The notes under the pieces: model-generated
Told to the model about the DNA's origin: nothing
Database searches by the model: none
What the model saw: only the letters and a program-made list of their open reading frames with translations
Position numbers and translations under genes: made by a program
Source: Paralichthys olivaceus
Taxonomy: Eukaryota > Chordata > Actinopteri > Pleuronectiformes > Paralichthyidae
Reading direction: 5' to 3'
DNA length: 64,000 nucleotides
Assembly: GCF_024713975.1 (NCBI RefSeq)
Contig: NC_091102.1
Location: 23,471,001-23,535,000, forward strand
In this document: in pieces, positions 9,601-18,533 of the stretch
Position numbering within the stretch: position 1 is the stretch's first letter
Layout of the letters: every line of letters begins with the position of its first letter

Positions 9601-12226
9601 GTATGAAGCCATACATCCCCTGCTCCTGCAAAAACAAATTAAAATATTTGCTCTACAGAAACGCTGGAGTGCTTTTTCCTTTAAATGTACACATGCAGCA
9701 TTGCAATCATTCATGTTTGTGACATTTATTTAAAAGAAATGTCAAAACTATATAGAAAATGTATTTTCTCTGTATATTCTGCTGCGACCCACGGCTGAAC
9801 AACAGGCAGTGTGGCCACTCTGATCTGTTAAATGGACGCGGAAATGAAAAGCGAGCCGATCCGCAGGCATTCAGTGGCACAACCGCAGCCAGTGTGGCCC
9901 GGTCGTCAGACGAGGAAGTGCTCCTGGTCTGAAAACACTACACCTGACGAACAAGGTCTGAATAACCCGCCGCATTCAGCTGCAGGCCCCTGTGTGTTGC
10001 TGTACTACAGGAGATCTCTATGGATCCAGCATTTCTGACATTGTTGTAATGGCGGGAGAGTTTAAAACATTCCCAAAGAGGCACAGTGCAGTCCCTGGTC
10101 TAACATGCTTCCTTATGGATCTTTTGATTTGGAAGGCTTGACATGTCAGTGAACCAATCAGTATACAAGTCGGTGACTGATTACTTCCAGCTGGGTCGCC
10201 CGGGCGAGGGTGTCTGATGATTAAAAACCTGAAACACCCTATGACCTATGACTATGGGTTCATCACTGAAGACGTGTCCAAGTAGCACCAGTAGGTGTGT
10301 TGTACAACTGTAGGACTGTGTGAGAGAGTATGATGGTACTGATGATACTGGTGTTTGTGAGACCAAGTATTAATTGTTTTTCATAGGGCCTCACGTATTA
10401 CTTATAACATTGCATACAAACTACTACAGATCATGACTAATGATCGTTTCGGTCACTTTAACTCTTAAGTCTGTGAGCATCACGTTACATCTCATGTTGC
10501 GTCGCAGGTTTAAACATGTGTCTCATAAACTGTAGAGAATATTAAAACATCAGTCCTATACGTGCCCTAATATCTTGTGATCAGTGATGTTTATTGTTAA
10601 AGTGTAAAGTGAGTTCAGGTCAGAGGGGCAGTGAGGGGGAAGCTCCGGTAGAGACATTGACACAGGACGACTGGACCTTTAATGAGCATCTGTCCTGTTC
10701 CTAAAGCAGCAGTGGTTATAATTATTTAGCAGTGGATAATCACTAAAACAATGAACGTAGCTAAAAACATGATAATGTTCAGTCACTGCATTGATGCAGT
10801 GTCATCCACCTCTTTGCAGGAACCCAAACATTAGCATGTTAGTTTCTGCTCCCCCTACACTCACACACTATGCTGTGTGCATCAACCTAACTTGTTTTGG
10901 GTGTAACTCTATTCCAGCCACATGATTTGTAAGGAGTGTCACCGGAAGAGCCCACTGCCTAGCAGTGTGTCAGATCCAAACTGTTAACATGGCCGCAGAA
11001 AGGAAGACCAAGTGGTTCCGCAGCTATTCCGCATCCAGTGTGGCCTCTTTCTCTCTCTCTAATCAGACACAGTCATGTTTATTTGCATAAAGTGCAGTGA
11101 GGTGAGATCCTATCATAAGTTGTAACAGCTCTTCCATTACTGCATTTGCCGATACTATCACCCAACCCTAGTTTGTGATACTAAATAGGCTGAGGCAATG
11201 ATCTAATGAAGGGTCAGTGAAGAAGTGGATCACATGTACTGCAGGATTGATGAGTTGATCAATGGCAGGCGTGCAACCAGAAATGAAACATGGGGAGACA
11301 GGACACCGAAAAGAAACCACCCCAGACAAACAAGGACTAAACTGCAGTCTTGGCCATATCTGCATATTATCATCAGCATCAAGAATTTCTTTAGAAGGGA
11401 AAAAAACACTACTTTGAATAATGTGAAAGCTTTTGTTCTGCAGTACCACACTGTCCCCTTTGTTGTCCTTTTGCACCAAATATCTGACTTAAAGGTTTGA
11501 GGGGTTTTTTCAAGGAATTTGATGATTTTTGTTTCTCTTGAAGTAACAGTGAATTGTCCGACTTGTATTCTTGGAAATTTACAACCTTAATATAGACATT
11601 TTTGATTAGATATTGTGTCAACTGCACAAGCATGAATTAATCACACCACACTTTAACAGATCCAGTGTGTACCTTATCAAAAGGTGATAGTCCTTTTATC
11701 CTGGCTCGGAAGTAACCAGCTGCCAGCAAGAGCTCCAGGATCTCCGCAAGTTTGAAACTCTGCTCTTCGTCTTCTCTGGTTTCCACCTGGAGCCAGACAC
11801 AACATCATCATCATCATCTACGTCAGTAGAACACAGAAGCTGCAGCAGTGAGGGAAGTTTTCAAATGCAGCTTGCTTCTAAACGACATGTGAGGAAAGAG
11901 GCGAGCAGGGGGGTCTGTTCTCATCTGATGTCAGACTTTGCTTGACATTGATTTCTCTACAGTTTCTTTTCACTCTGTCATGACGCTAAGCGTTGAGCCG
12001 TTTAAACACTTGAATAACGTTACCTCCAATGCGTCAGCTTTTTCCAACGTTAGCGAACAAGCGTCCACGTTATGTGTTGACACATATCTGCTGTTTCACA
12101 CTAACATCATTGGTGCAGTGATAATTAAGTTGTATTTACCTGGATAAGGTTGCCTTCTTGGTCATATTGGGCACCTATCTTTGACCCAGTTCTCACTCTG
12201 AGGAAAACAGACGAAGCCGTCGCCAT
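6581..12226 (-). CDS. ccdc93: ccdc93 (CCC complex subunit), first three coding exons
   Basis: Minus-strand gene: exon 1 12226-12140, exon 2 11786-11673, exon 3 6675-6581, all with GT-AG borders and compatible phases (0, 0, then 2). The protein begins [18 protein letters not shown]. It continues with exon 2 [20 protein letters not shown] and [15 protein letters not shown], then exon 3 [20 protein letters not shown]. These blocks match my memory of the N-terminal domain of vertebrate CCDC93. CCDC93 is a coiled-coil subunit of the COMMD/CCDC22/CCDC93 (CCC) complex, which works with WASH and Retriever on endosomes to recycle membrane proteins. Exon 4 onward is not found down to position 1, so intron 3 exceeds 6.5 kb and the gene is partial here. 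It is divergent from insig2, as recalled for human. Exon 3 reads ENLTIGLK where I recall STIGQK in human, a modest change. Confidence 0.9.
6756..6900. repeat. hAT-like MITE end, AT-rich
   Basis: It begins 'ggagggctgagcgatatgg' and continues through 'cttatcacaatatttttttt' into an AT-rich tract, the usual look of one half of a teleost hAT-like MITE. The other half was not identified. A comparable outer end in opposite orientation, 'gatactatcacccaaccctag', is at 11151-11171. Confidence 0.45.
7003..7576. repeat. 22-bp minisatellite, left part
   Basis: Tandem units built on CATACTCTCTTACATGTACCAT with variants (CTCACAC, CTCGTAC). The 22-bp unit shifts frame at every repeat, so all three plus frames stay open, which explains several overlapping open frames rich in Y, H, S and T. 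The array lies in ccdc93 intron 2 and continues at 9191 after the transposon. Confidence 0.92.
7577..9190 (+). mobile_element. Tc1-like transposon, nearly complete, with long TIRs
   Basis: A 1614-bp element flanked by TA (7575-7576 and 9191-9192). The terminal inverted repeats are about 220 bp (7577-7795 and 8971-9190), begin CAGTCCCCTCCAAAAGTATT, and by eye differ at only about seven positions. Each TIR carries an outer and an inner copy of AAAAGTATTGGAAC, the IR/DR arrangement of Tc1-like elements. It contains one open transposase frame. Removing the element and one TA restores a junction identical to a minisatellite variant at about 7461-7490, so it jumped into a pre-existing array. It is antisense to ccdc93, within intron 2. 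Confidence 0.95.
7945..8946 (+). CDS. Tc1-like transposase, open frame, DDE triad present
   Basis: A 333-aa transposase for cut-and-paste movement at TA sites. An N-terminal helix-turn-helix (about residues 12-46, with [20 protein letters not shown]) is followed by the GRPRKTT hook (55-61). The DDE domain carries D140 (LWTDEIK), D237 ([10 protein letters not shown]) and E272 (PDLNPIEH), giving the DD34E spacing. There are no stops. Compared with my memory of this family, about ten residues are missing after QSTVR (residue 100) and about three after KKK (46), both in frame, so the second DNA-binding helix is probably truncated. The frame is open, but full activity is doubtful. The start ATG follows 'aaaccaac', as usual for the family. 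Confidence 0.92.
   Translation: MKTRALSMGEKPAIVELRKEGKSMRVIGQTLGIPSTTIWNVLKKKGVLSNRCRTGRPRKTTVVDDRSIVRAVKKNPKISVSDITNDLHSAGVKVSQSTVRGHTTRCKPLISSKNRKARLEFAKKYRDEPQKFPNTILWTDEIKINLYQSDGKAKVWKKKGTAYDPKHTSSSVKHGGGNVMAWACMAASGTGSLIFIDDVTDDGSSRINSEVYRNILSANLRRNALKLIGRKFIMQQDNDPKHTANKTKDFIREKMWTILDWPSQPPDLNPIEHAFHLLRRRLKGETPRNKQELKEAAVKAWNSVTNEGCNSLVMSMGRRLGAVIASKGYATKY
9191..9473. repeat. 22-bp minisatellite, right part
   Basis: Continuation of the array split by the Tc1-like transposon. It has the same units (TACATGTACCATCATACTCTC) plus variants with CTCGTCTCGTAC. It decays into unique sequence at about 9474. Confidence 0.9.
9538..9600. repeat. AT microsatellite
   Basis: Alternating TA and AATATTAATATA tract with (TA)n core. 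Confidence 0.85.
9601..11147. other. ccdc93 intron 2, no gene, diverged repeats
   Basis: No exon or RNA gene was found. Two observations stand out. About 10318-10380 contains an inverted piece of the minisatellite and of its left flank at 6985-7010 ('aattaatacttggtctcac' in complement). About 10510-10620 resembles 240-350. The short open frame near 9832 has no recognisable homology. Confidence 0.5.
11148..11171. repeat. hAT-type terminal repeat
   Basis: The sequence 'gatactatcacccaaccctag' is the complement of the common teleost hAT-type end 'ctagggttgggtgatagtatc'. Its partner end was not identified with certainty. Confidence 0.4.
11673..11786 (-). CDS. ccdc93: ccdc93 coding exon 2
   Basis: Thirty-eight codons between a CAG acceptor and a GTACAC donor on the minus strand, phase 0 at both ends. 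It encodes the most conserved N-terminal block ([20 protein letters not shown]). Intron 2 (6676-11672) is about 5 kb and is filled by a minisatellite and a Tc1-like transposon. Confidence 0.9.
12140..12226 (-). CDS. ccdc93: ccdc93 coding exon 1
   Basis: Twenty-nine codons from ATG (12226-12224) to a CAG, followed on the minus strand by GTAAATAC. The start sits in 'caacATGG', a good Kozak context (G at +4). It encodes the short variable N-terminus before the conserved ETREDEEQ block. Intron 1 is only 353 bp. Confidence 0.85.
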
Positions 12227-12300
12227 GTTGAACTAAACGGTAGCTGGTGACAGGTCACATGATCGCAACATGTGACGTACACGTCGTCGGGTGCACCCGA
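12227..12300 (-). promoter_or_regulatory. ccdc93: ccdc93 proximal promoter/5'UTR with paired E-boxes
   Basis: Immediately upstream of the ccdc93 ATG, GTCACATG (12254-12261) and CATGTGAC (12269-12276) form a perfect 8-bp inverted repeat around a 7-bp spacer. Each arm holds an E-box (CACATG/CATGTG) resembling M-box or USF/TFE-type sites. An overlapping TGACGTAC and a GACGTGTAC-type element follow. There is no TATA box. The transcription start is not determined. That these are functional sites is inference. Confidence 0.45.
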
Positions 12301-12304
12301 ATCG

Positions 12305-12405
12305 ATCGAATAGTCCATTTTGTTAGAAACCTTCCTAACTGGGTGAGATAACCCGGAAGTATTTCAGCTGCTGCCATAATAAGAGCTCTTCCAATTCTTT
12401 AGTTT
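12305..12405 (+). repeat. Dispersed repeat copy B upstream of ccdc93
   Basis: Diverged partner of 2785-2890 in the same orientation. It starts 78 bp upstream of the ccdc93 ATG, so this repeat lies in or beside the promoter region. Confidence 0.55.
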
Positions 12406-12895
12406 CTCCATATTTATTGGCATAGGTGGAAGTTTGGACTCGGCAGAGAAAACTCCCGGGAACGGGAGGACGCAGTATGTCATTCTGCAATTGGAGCGAC
12501 GGATTTGATCACGTCATCGTCTTTGCTCATCTTGAGAGTTCTGCGGTTATTTTTACTGTAATATTCGTTTAAAATAAATCGAAATACGATGTAAACCACG
12601 ACCCTACACTTTCTTCACTTACATGATAAATGTAGTTCCATATTGTATAAAATATATATTTAAAACAATTACATTTATTTGTCAGCTGCTTTTCCTTGTG
12701 CTGTGTAAAGGAACTGGGTTATTCAAAGGTGTGTCTAATATGTACTCTATCCTCATGTATACAGGTATACACCACGTAAACATAAAAAACAGAACATATG
12801 TTTTATTCACATGACATGATCCAGAACTATTGAATTAATCCTCACATGATCGTCTTATTTCTAAACATTACTATAAAAATTATTTAAATCCCCTG
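12406..12895. other. Upstream intergenic, nothing recognised
   Basis: Mixed GC content near 12450-12530, then AT-rich. No exon or terminal repeat was identified. Confidence 0.5.
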
Positions 12896-15500
12896 ACTGT
12901 CAAATGGACCCACAGCAGTCTAGACCTATAGCAGCATAACTAAGGGATGGTTCAGGACTCACCTGATCCAGAACTAACTATAGACGTTATCACAAAGGAA
13001 CGTTTTAAGTTTAACTTTAAATGCTGAGATGGTGTCTGCCTCCTGAACCCAGAGTGGGAGCTGGTTCCACAGGAGAGGAGCCTGGTAGCTGAATGCTCTA
13101 CCTCCTGCTCTACTCTTACTGACTCTTGGAACCACAAGAGAGCCTGTGATTTGGGAACAAAGTGATCTATTTGGATAATACAGTGTTATGAGCTCTGATA
13201 TATGAAGGGGCTTGATTGTTAAGGGCTCTAAATGTGAGGAGCAGGATCTTGAATTCTATTCTGAATTTTACAAGGAGCCAATGTAGAGAAGCTAAGACAG
13301 GAGTAATATGATCTCTCCTTCTAGTTCCTGTCAGCACTTGTGCTGCAGCATTTTGTTCCAACTGGAGGCTTTTCACAGACTAACTGGGGCATCCTGATAA
13401 TAAAGAGTGACAGTATTCCAGTCTAGCAGTAACAAACACATGGACGAGTTTCTCAGCATCCTTCTGAGACAGGATGTTTTTAAATTTCACACTATTGCGC
13501 AGGTGGTAGAAAGCTGTCCCAGAGACTTGTTTTATATGTTGGTCAAATGACATGTCCTGGTCAAACATTACTCCAAGGTTCCTCAGTGGAGCTGGAGGCC
13601 AAACCGACACCATCCAAGGTGACTATCTGGTCAGACAGTGTTTCTCTGAGATGTTTAATCCCTACATGTTCCAGTCTCTGTAACAGAATCTTATGACCCC
13701 ACAGGACGACTACAGAGACAAGTCCATTATCTGATGCCATGAAAAGGTTATTAGTAACTTTTAATAGTGCTGTCTCTATGCTGTGATGGATTCTAAATCC
13801 TGACTGAAACTGTTACTATCTAAGTAATCACACAGCTGGTTAGCAACAGCTTTTTCTAGGATTTTGTAAACGAAGGGCAGGTTTGATATAGATCTATTAT
13901 TAGCTGAAACCTCTGGATCAAGCGTAGGCTTTTTAAGCAGAGGTTTAATAACAGCTACCTTAAAGGCTTGTGGTACATAGCCGATTAACAAAGACATGTT
14001 CATCTGATTTAATATGGAACTGTCGATTAGGGGAAAACTTCCTTAAAAAGTCTAGTTGGGACAGAGTCTAACTGACAAGTTTTTGGTTTAGATGATGAAA
14101 CTAAGTTCAGGAATATCGATAAAATAAAAATGGTTCAAATAAAAACTGTTCCTTGCTGCCATCTGGCCGACGGTACCACAGCATCAGGGCCCACACCACC
14201 AGGCTCAGAGACTGTTTCATCACCCAGGCCATAAGACTTTTAAACTCCTCCCATCTGCCATAATGTGCCTTCACTGCACCTTATAATATAATATTTGCAT
14301 TACTTTTTTGGATGTTTATTTAATATATTTTATGTGAATACTTTAGATGTATTGTTATTGTATATATTCTATTTCATTTTTTATATTTTTATCCTGTGTA
14401 ATTTTTCTGAGCATGGCTACAGGGGGCCTGACTCAAGTATTTCATTGGCAACTGCTAAATGTAATTGTTGTGCATATGACAATAAACCCTTGAATCTTGA
14501 ATGGTTTCAGGACAAGACAATGTATCTGTGCTATTCATTGGGAGGAAGTGGTGGATTTTTTTTCCTGATGGTTATAATTTTATTTGTGAAAAAGTTCATG
14601 AAATCATTGCTTCTCAGGGTTAGAGGAATAGATGGGTCAATAGAGGTATGACTTTCTATCAGCATGGCTACAGTGCTGAAGAGGAACCTGGGGTTGTTCT
14701 TATTTTCTTCTATTAATAATGAATAATAAGAGGTTCTGGCATTTCTCAGTGCTTTCTTGTTGAAAGTCATATTGATTGGTGGAACGCCACTTCCTCTCTA
14801 GCTTCTGTGACATCTGTTTTAAAACACATATTTGAGAATTATACCATGGAGCTAATCTCCTCTGATTTAACTTTTTCTTTTTTAGTGGGGCGACAGCGTC
14901 AAGGGTTGTTTTTAATGAAGTTGCTGTACTATTAACAAAGTTATCAACTAGTGTGGGAGTAAAGTTTTGATAACTTTCCTGTATTGTACTGACACATGGC
15001 TGAGTCTAGAAGGAAGCAGTTTGTTAAATTTGTTCACAGTTTTTCAGATAAACACTGACTATAATATAATTTCTGTCCAGAATCAGTGTAGTCAATAATT
15101 CTAAATTTAGATGTACTTTAAAAATTGTCAGACAGAAGAGGGTTTTGGGGAAATTTTATTACATTTTCAATGTCTATGCCATATGTCAAAACAAGAACAA
15201 GAGTGTGATTTACACAGTGAGTGGGTTTATTCACATGTTGAGTGAAACCAATCGAGTCTTCTATTGATTTGAAAGCTCAACTAAGGCTGTCATTGGCAAC
15301 ATCTGCATAAATGTTGAAATCACCTACTATAACAACTTTAAGAATTCAGATAAAAATTCAGAGTAAGGGGCAGGCGGACGATATATGATAACTAGATGAA
15401 TTGGTTTATTTGATTTCAGGCTTGGATGACTAAGGCTGATTATAAGAGTTACAACTATCTGGGAAAGAGGACACAGACTATTCCAATATACAGATTAAAT
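12896..15500 (-). mobile_element. L2-type LINE, minus strand, internally deleted and interrupted
   Basis: On the minus strand the order is correct for one element. The endonuclease segment includes GDFNIYADVANDS (15324-15286). Then comes the linker MTFNKKALRNARTSYYSLLI (14770-14711). The RT start follows (FKVAVIKPLLKKPTLDP and DNRSISNLPFVYKILEK-like, about 14003-13776, with N in place of the usual D). Last come the C-terminal blocks [17 protein letters not shown] (13580-13530) and SLQLEQNAAAQVLTGTRRRD (13373-13310). The RT palm with its catalytic motif is deleted between about 13740 and 13680. Frameshifts and stops make it inactive. A plus-strand LINE 3' end interrupts it at about 14139-14499. 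Confidence 0.85.
14139..14499 (+). mobile_element. 5'-truncated LINE 3' end (Rex1-like) nested in L2
   Basis: The translation at about 14155-14250 gives LLPSGRRYHSIRAHTTRLRD and QAIRLLNSS, typical of the C-terminal end of Rex1/CR1-like fish LINEs. An AT-rich 3'UTR ends in 'aataaacccttgaatcttgaa'. The flanks read 'aatggttca' on the left and 'aatggtttca' on the right, an approximate target-site duplication. Confidence 0.7.
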
Positions 15501-16089
15501 TAGGCTAATTCATGCTGTGCCATGTATTTTATGTCTTAATAAGAATAAAACAACAAATTAATCCTTTATCTATTTTGCATATGTGTAGATTTATTGACAC
15601 GTGTATTGTGTACAAATACAACTCTAACATTACTGTTAGATTTTATTTTTGAAATATTAACTTTGACTTCCAGTTCACTTGTATGCCTTTTAAAGCATTT
15701 ATACAATACAGAAATGTAAAGAGGTACAAAATCAAATCGGGCCGTTTATTGAATTTGATTTATTTCGCTCTTGATTATGAGAACAAAAACGGAAAACGTG
15801 TTTATTATCACTTTTCTATTTCGTTCAAACGAATTATTTTAAAGTGGAACATGGATTAAACGATGATAAACTGACCGAGAGTGATACCGAACATCTGTTT
15901 CAGTATAACACCTCGTCTCCAGTTGGTGGCGGTAAAACACCATTGTGTCACCACCATAAAACGTAAAGAAGAAGCTATTTTACGACAGTACTGCTTGCAT
16001 TACGGCGAGTATTTACCGACAACGCTCTGGTTGACGGTACGGGCAGTACACGTGTTTACAATCCCGTCCACTTGTGAGGTTACTGCAGC
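15501..16089. promoter_or_regulatory. Upstream region of the UTP14 gene
   Basis: AT-rich up to about 15880, then 'ccagttggtggcggtaaaacacc' and 'aaaacgtaaagaagaag', a phrase I have often seen just upstream of or in 5'UTRs of fish genes. No TATA box is placed convincingly. The transcription start is unknown. The sequence before the ATG reads 'ttactgcag', which could be a splice acceptor for a 5'UTR exon, but no donor was assigned. Confidence 0.3.
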
Positions 16090-18399
16090 ATGGCTAAAGT
16101 GTCCAAAACTAAGGCCATGGTGAGCTCAAAGAGAGTTAAAAAGAGCTGTGAGGGGTCGGAGAAGAAGAAACATATGGTCTACGACGAAGAGTTAGAGCGT
16201 TTGAATGAGGCCGATGTAAACATCACCAGCGAGGAAGAGGAGGATGACGACGACGGCCACAACGATGAGCGAAAACGCCAGAAGCTGCTGGAAGCTATCA
16301 ACGCTCTCGGGGGTAAGAGGAAGAAAAAGCTGGCGGAGCGATCCGAGGCATCCGTCCACATGTCTGACTTTACTGTCACCGCGGAGGGGGAGGGCGACAA
16401 AATGGACCTGTCGGAGCTCATCGGGACCGTGGAAAAAAACCGCGCAGTATCAGCCAAGACCAAGAAGCAGCTGAAGAACCTAGAGCAAAGTAAAAAGACC
16501 ATCGAGTGTTCTGTCAGTAAGCAGGAAAGTGAGAGGATCCAGAGAGATGTTGCCTTTCAGAAGGCAGCCACAGAGGTGTCTAAGTGGAAAGGTGTCATTA
16601 AACAGAACCAAAGGGCTGAGCAGTTGGTCTTCCCCCTCAATCAGGAGCCCACTGGCCCCAAAACTATGGAGAGGGTGGTGACCAGCTGGAAGGTACAAAC
16701 CCCACTCGAGCAGGAAATCTTTGCCCTCCTATCTGCCAACAAGCAGCCCATCAATGACCCCATCCTGACCCCTGTAGAGGAGGCTTCCCTGAGCGCAATG
16801 AGCCTGGAGGAGGCCAAGATCCGCCGCGCAGAGCTACAGAAGGCCCGCGCACTGCAGTCCTACTATGAGGCCAAGGCCCGTAGAGAGAGAAAGATCAAGA
16901 GCAAGAAATACCACAAGGTGCACAATAAAGCCAAACGTAAAGAGTTCTTGAAGCAGTTTGATGAGATGATTAAGACCGACCCAGCTGCTGCCATAGAGGA
17001 GCTGAATAAGGTTGAGCTCGCCAGGATGCAGGAGAGGATGTCACTGAAGCATCAGAACAGTGGCAAGTGGGCCAAATCAAATGCTATCATTTCTAAATAT
17101 GACAAGGGGGCTCGCAAAGCAATGCAGCAACAATTGGAGGTGAACAAGGAGCTGACCCAGAAGCTGGTGACATCACTGAATAATAATGAGGAGGAGGAGG
17201 AGGAAGAGGTAGGCTCTCCAGAATTGATTCCTGATTTTGTAAATGATACAGAGCAAGGGCTGGATTCTTCAAATCCCTGGATGAGAGGGAAGCTCTCTGA
17301 GCAACCCACAGAGAGGAGAGACATTTTTGATATTACAGTGGAGGGGACGGGAGTGGTGGGAAATAAAATTGAGGAGAATGATGATGAGGAGGTGGAGGAA
17401 ACTGAGGAGGAAGCACTCCTCAGAGAATTTGACCACAGGAGGAAACTGCGTCTGGTTCAGGAGGATGAAATCGTTCCAGTGATATTGGTGGATCAAGGCA
17501 AGAAAGCTGCAGCAGAATATACCTCTGACAAAGAGGAGGAGCAGCTGTCTGAGTTCACTAGTCTTTTCCAAGTTATAGCAAACTGTCGTCAGGATGCCGA
17601 AGCAGCGCAGGCTGATGCAGCAGCGGACGCCAACAACACAGACTCTGCTCAGCTGGAAGAAGATCAGAGAATCAGGACTCTGGAGGATGTGGAGCTCCTC
17701 AGTCAGGAGTTATCAACTGATAAAGCACCTGTTCAGCCACAGCCTGTACCAGAAAATCTTCTGTCAGTAACTCTGAAGGCAGGAAAAAATAGAAAAAGGA
17801 AGAGAGGGACTGAGCTAAAAGAAGTTCTCACCATAGAAGCAAAAGTGATCCAAATCCCGATTGCCCCAACAGTGGAGGACACAGAGGATGAAAAGCTGGA
17901 ACAGAGAGGGCTAATTAAAGAGGCCTTTGCTGGAGATGATGTCATGTCAGACTTCCTTTTGGACAAGAGGAATCAGGAAGAGGCAGGCAGACCTAAGGTG
18001 GTGGACCTGACACTGCCTGGGTGGGGAGAGTGGGGAGGGGGTGGGCTTAAGCCATCCCGCAACAAACGCAGGAAGTTCAGGATCAAGACTGCGCTGCCTC
18101 CACCCAGGAAAGATAAGCACCTGCCCAGTGTCATCATCTCGGAGAAGAGAAACAGCTCCATTAGCCTCCACCAGGTGAATTCGTTGCCCTTTCCCTTTGA
18201 GAACCACATGCAGTTTGAGAGCACTGTCCGTTCTCCCGTGGGCCGCACCTGGAACACAGAGCACACAGTTAAGAAGATCACCAAGCCAAAGGTTGTCACC
18301 CAGCTGGGCTCCATCATCGAGCCCATGGCTCGGGAGAAGCTGATGAAGGATAAGAAGCTGATGTCTACTGGAAGTAAAAGTAGTGTGGATACCAAATAA
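16090..18399 (+). CDS. utp14a: UTP14-family small-subunit processome protein, single exon
   Basis: A 769-aa open frame without introns. UTP14 is a nucleolar component of the U3 snoRNP/SSU processome and stimulates the DHX37 (Dhr1) helicase during 18S rRNA maturation. Visible features are a basic lysine-rich N-terminus; an acidic run near residues 50-60; a highly basic helical block near 263-290 (RRERKIKSKKYHKVHNKAKR); glutamate runs near 366-373 and 430-440; and the diagnostic C-terminal WGEWGGGGLKPSRNKRRKF near 643, followed by VGRTWNTEHTVKKIT and a basic end. The length matches human UTP14A (about 771 aa). The start has a strong context (gcagcATGG). The gene lies between ccdc93 and insig2. 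Absence of introns suggests an intact retrocopy, as UTP14C is in primates, but an ancestral single-exon gene cannot be excluded. Family assignment is firm; the A versus retro-paralogue label is not. Confidence 0.93.
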   Translation: MAKVSKTKAMVSSKRVKKSCEGSEKKKHMVYDEELERLNEADVNITSEEEEDDDDGHNDERKRQKLLEAINALGGKRKKKLAERSEASVHMSDFTVTAEGEGDKMDLSELIGTVEKNRAVSAKTKKQLKNLEQSKKTIECSVSKQESERIQRDVAFQKAATEVSKWKGVIKQNQRAEQLVFPLNQEPTGPKTMERVVTSWKVQTPLEQEIFALLSANKQPINDPILTPVEEASLSAMSLEEAKIRRAELQKARALQSYYEAKARRERKIKSKKYHKVHNKAKRKEFLKQFDEMIKTDPAAAIEELNKVELARMQERMSLKHQNSGKWAKSNAIISKYDKGARKAMQQQLEVNKELTQKLVTSLNNNEEEEEEEVGSPELIPDFVNDTEQGLDSSNPWMRGKLSEQPTERRDIFDITVEGTGVVGNKIEENDDEEVEETEEEALLREFDHRRKLRLVQEDEIVPVILVDQGKKAAAEYTSDKEEEQLSEFTSLFQVIANCRQDAEAAQADAAADANNTDSAQLEEDQRIRTLEDVELLSQELSTDKAPVQPQPVPENLLSVTLKAGKNRKRKRGTELKEVLTIEAKVIQIPIAPTVEDTEDEKLEQRGLIKEAFAGDDVMSDFLLDKRNQEEAGRPKVVDLTLPGWGEWGGGGLKPSRNKRRKFRIKTALPPPRKDKHLPSVIISEKRNSSISLHQVNSLPFPFENHMQFESTVRSPVGRTWNTEHTVKKITKPKVVTQLGSIIEPMAREKLMKDKKLMSTGSKSSVDTK

Positions 18400-18463
18400 T
18401 ACTGAAATGTTTAGAAGTGGATGAGGTTGAAGCTTTTTCCCCACTAAACACGACTGTGCCCAC

Positions 18464-18533
18464 AATAAATTCACTGTCTGGATGATTATCAGTCTACTGT
18501 CTATACTGATATTTTTCATATTGTGTCAATAAA
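18464..18533 (+). terminator. utp14a: Polyadenylation signals of the UTP14 gene
   Basis: Two AATAAA hexamers, at 18464-18469 and 18528-18533, lie 65 and 129 bp past the stop codon. No genomic A-tract follows, so a recent retrocopy with intact poly(A) tail is not supported. Confidence 0.65.

Noticed and set aside
9124..9606. 160-codon open frame starting in the transposon end
   Set aside because: It crosses the TIR into the minisatellite and the AT microsatellite; a by-product of repeats.
17947..18519. 190-codon minus-strand frame
   Set aside because: Antisense shadow of the UTP14 C-terminal coding sequence.
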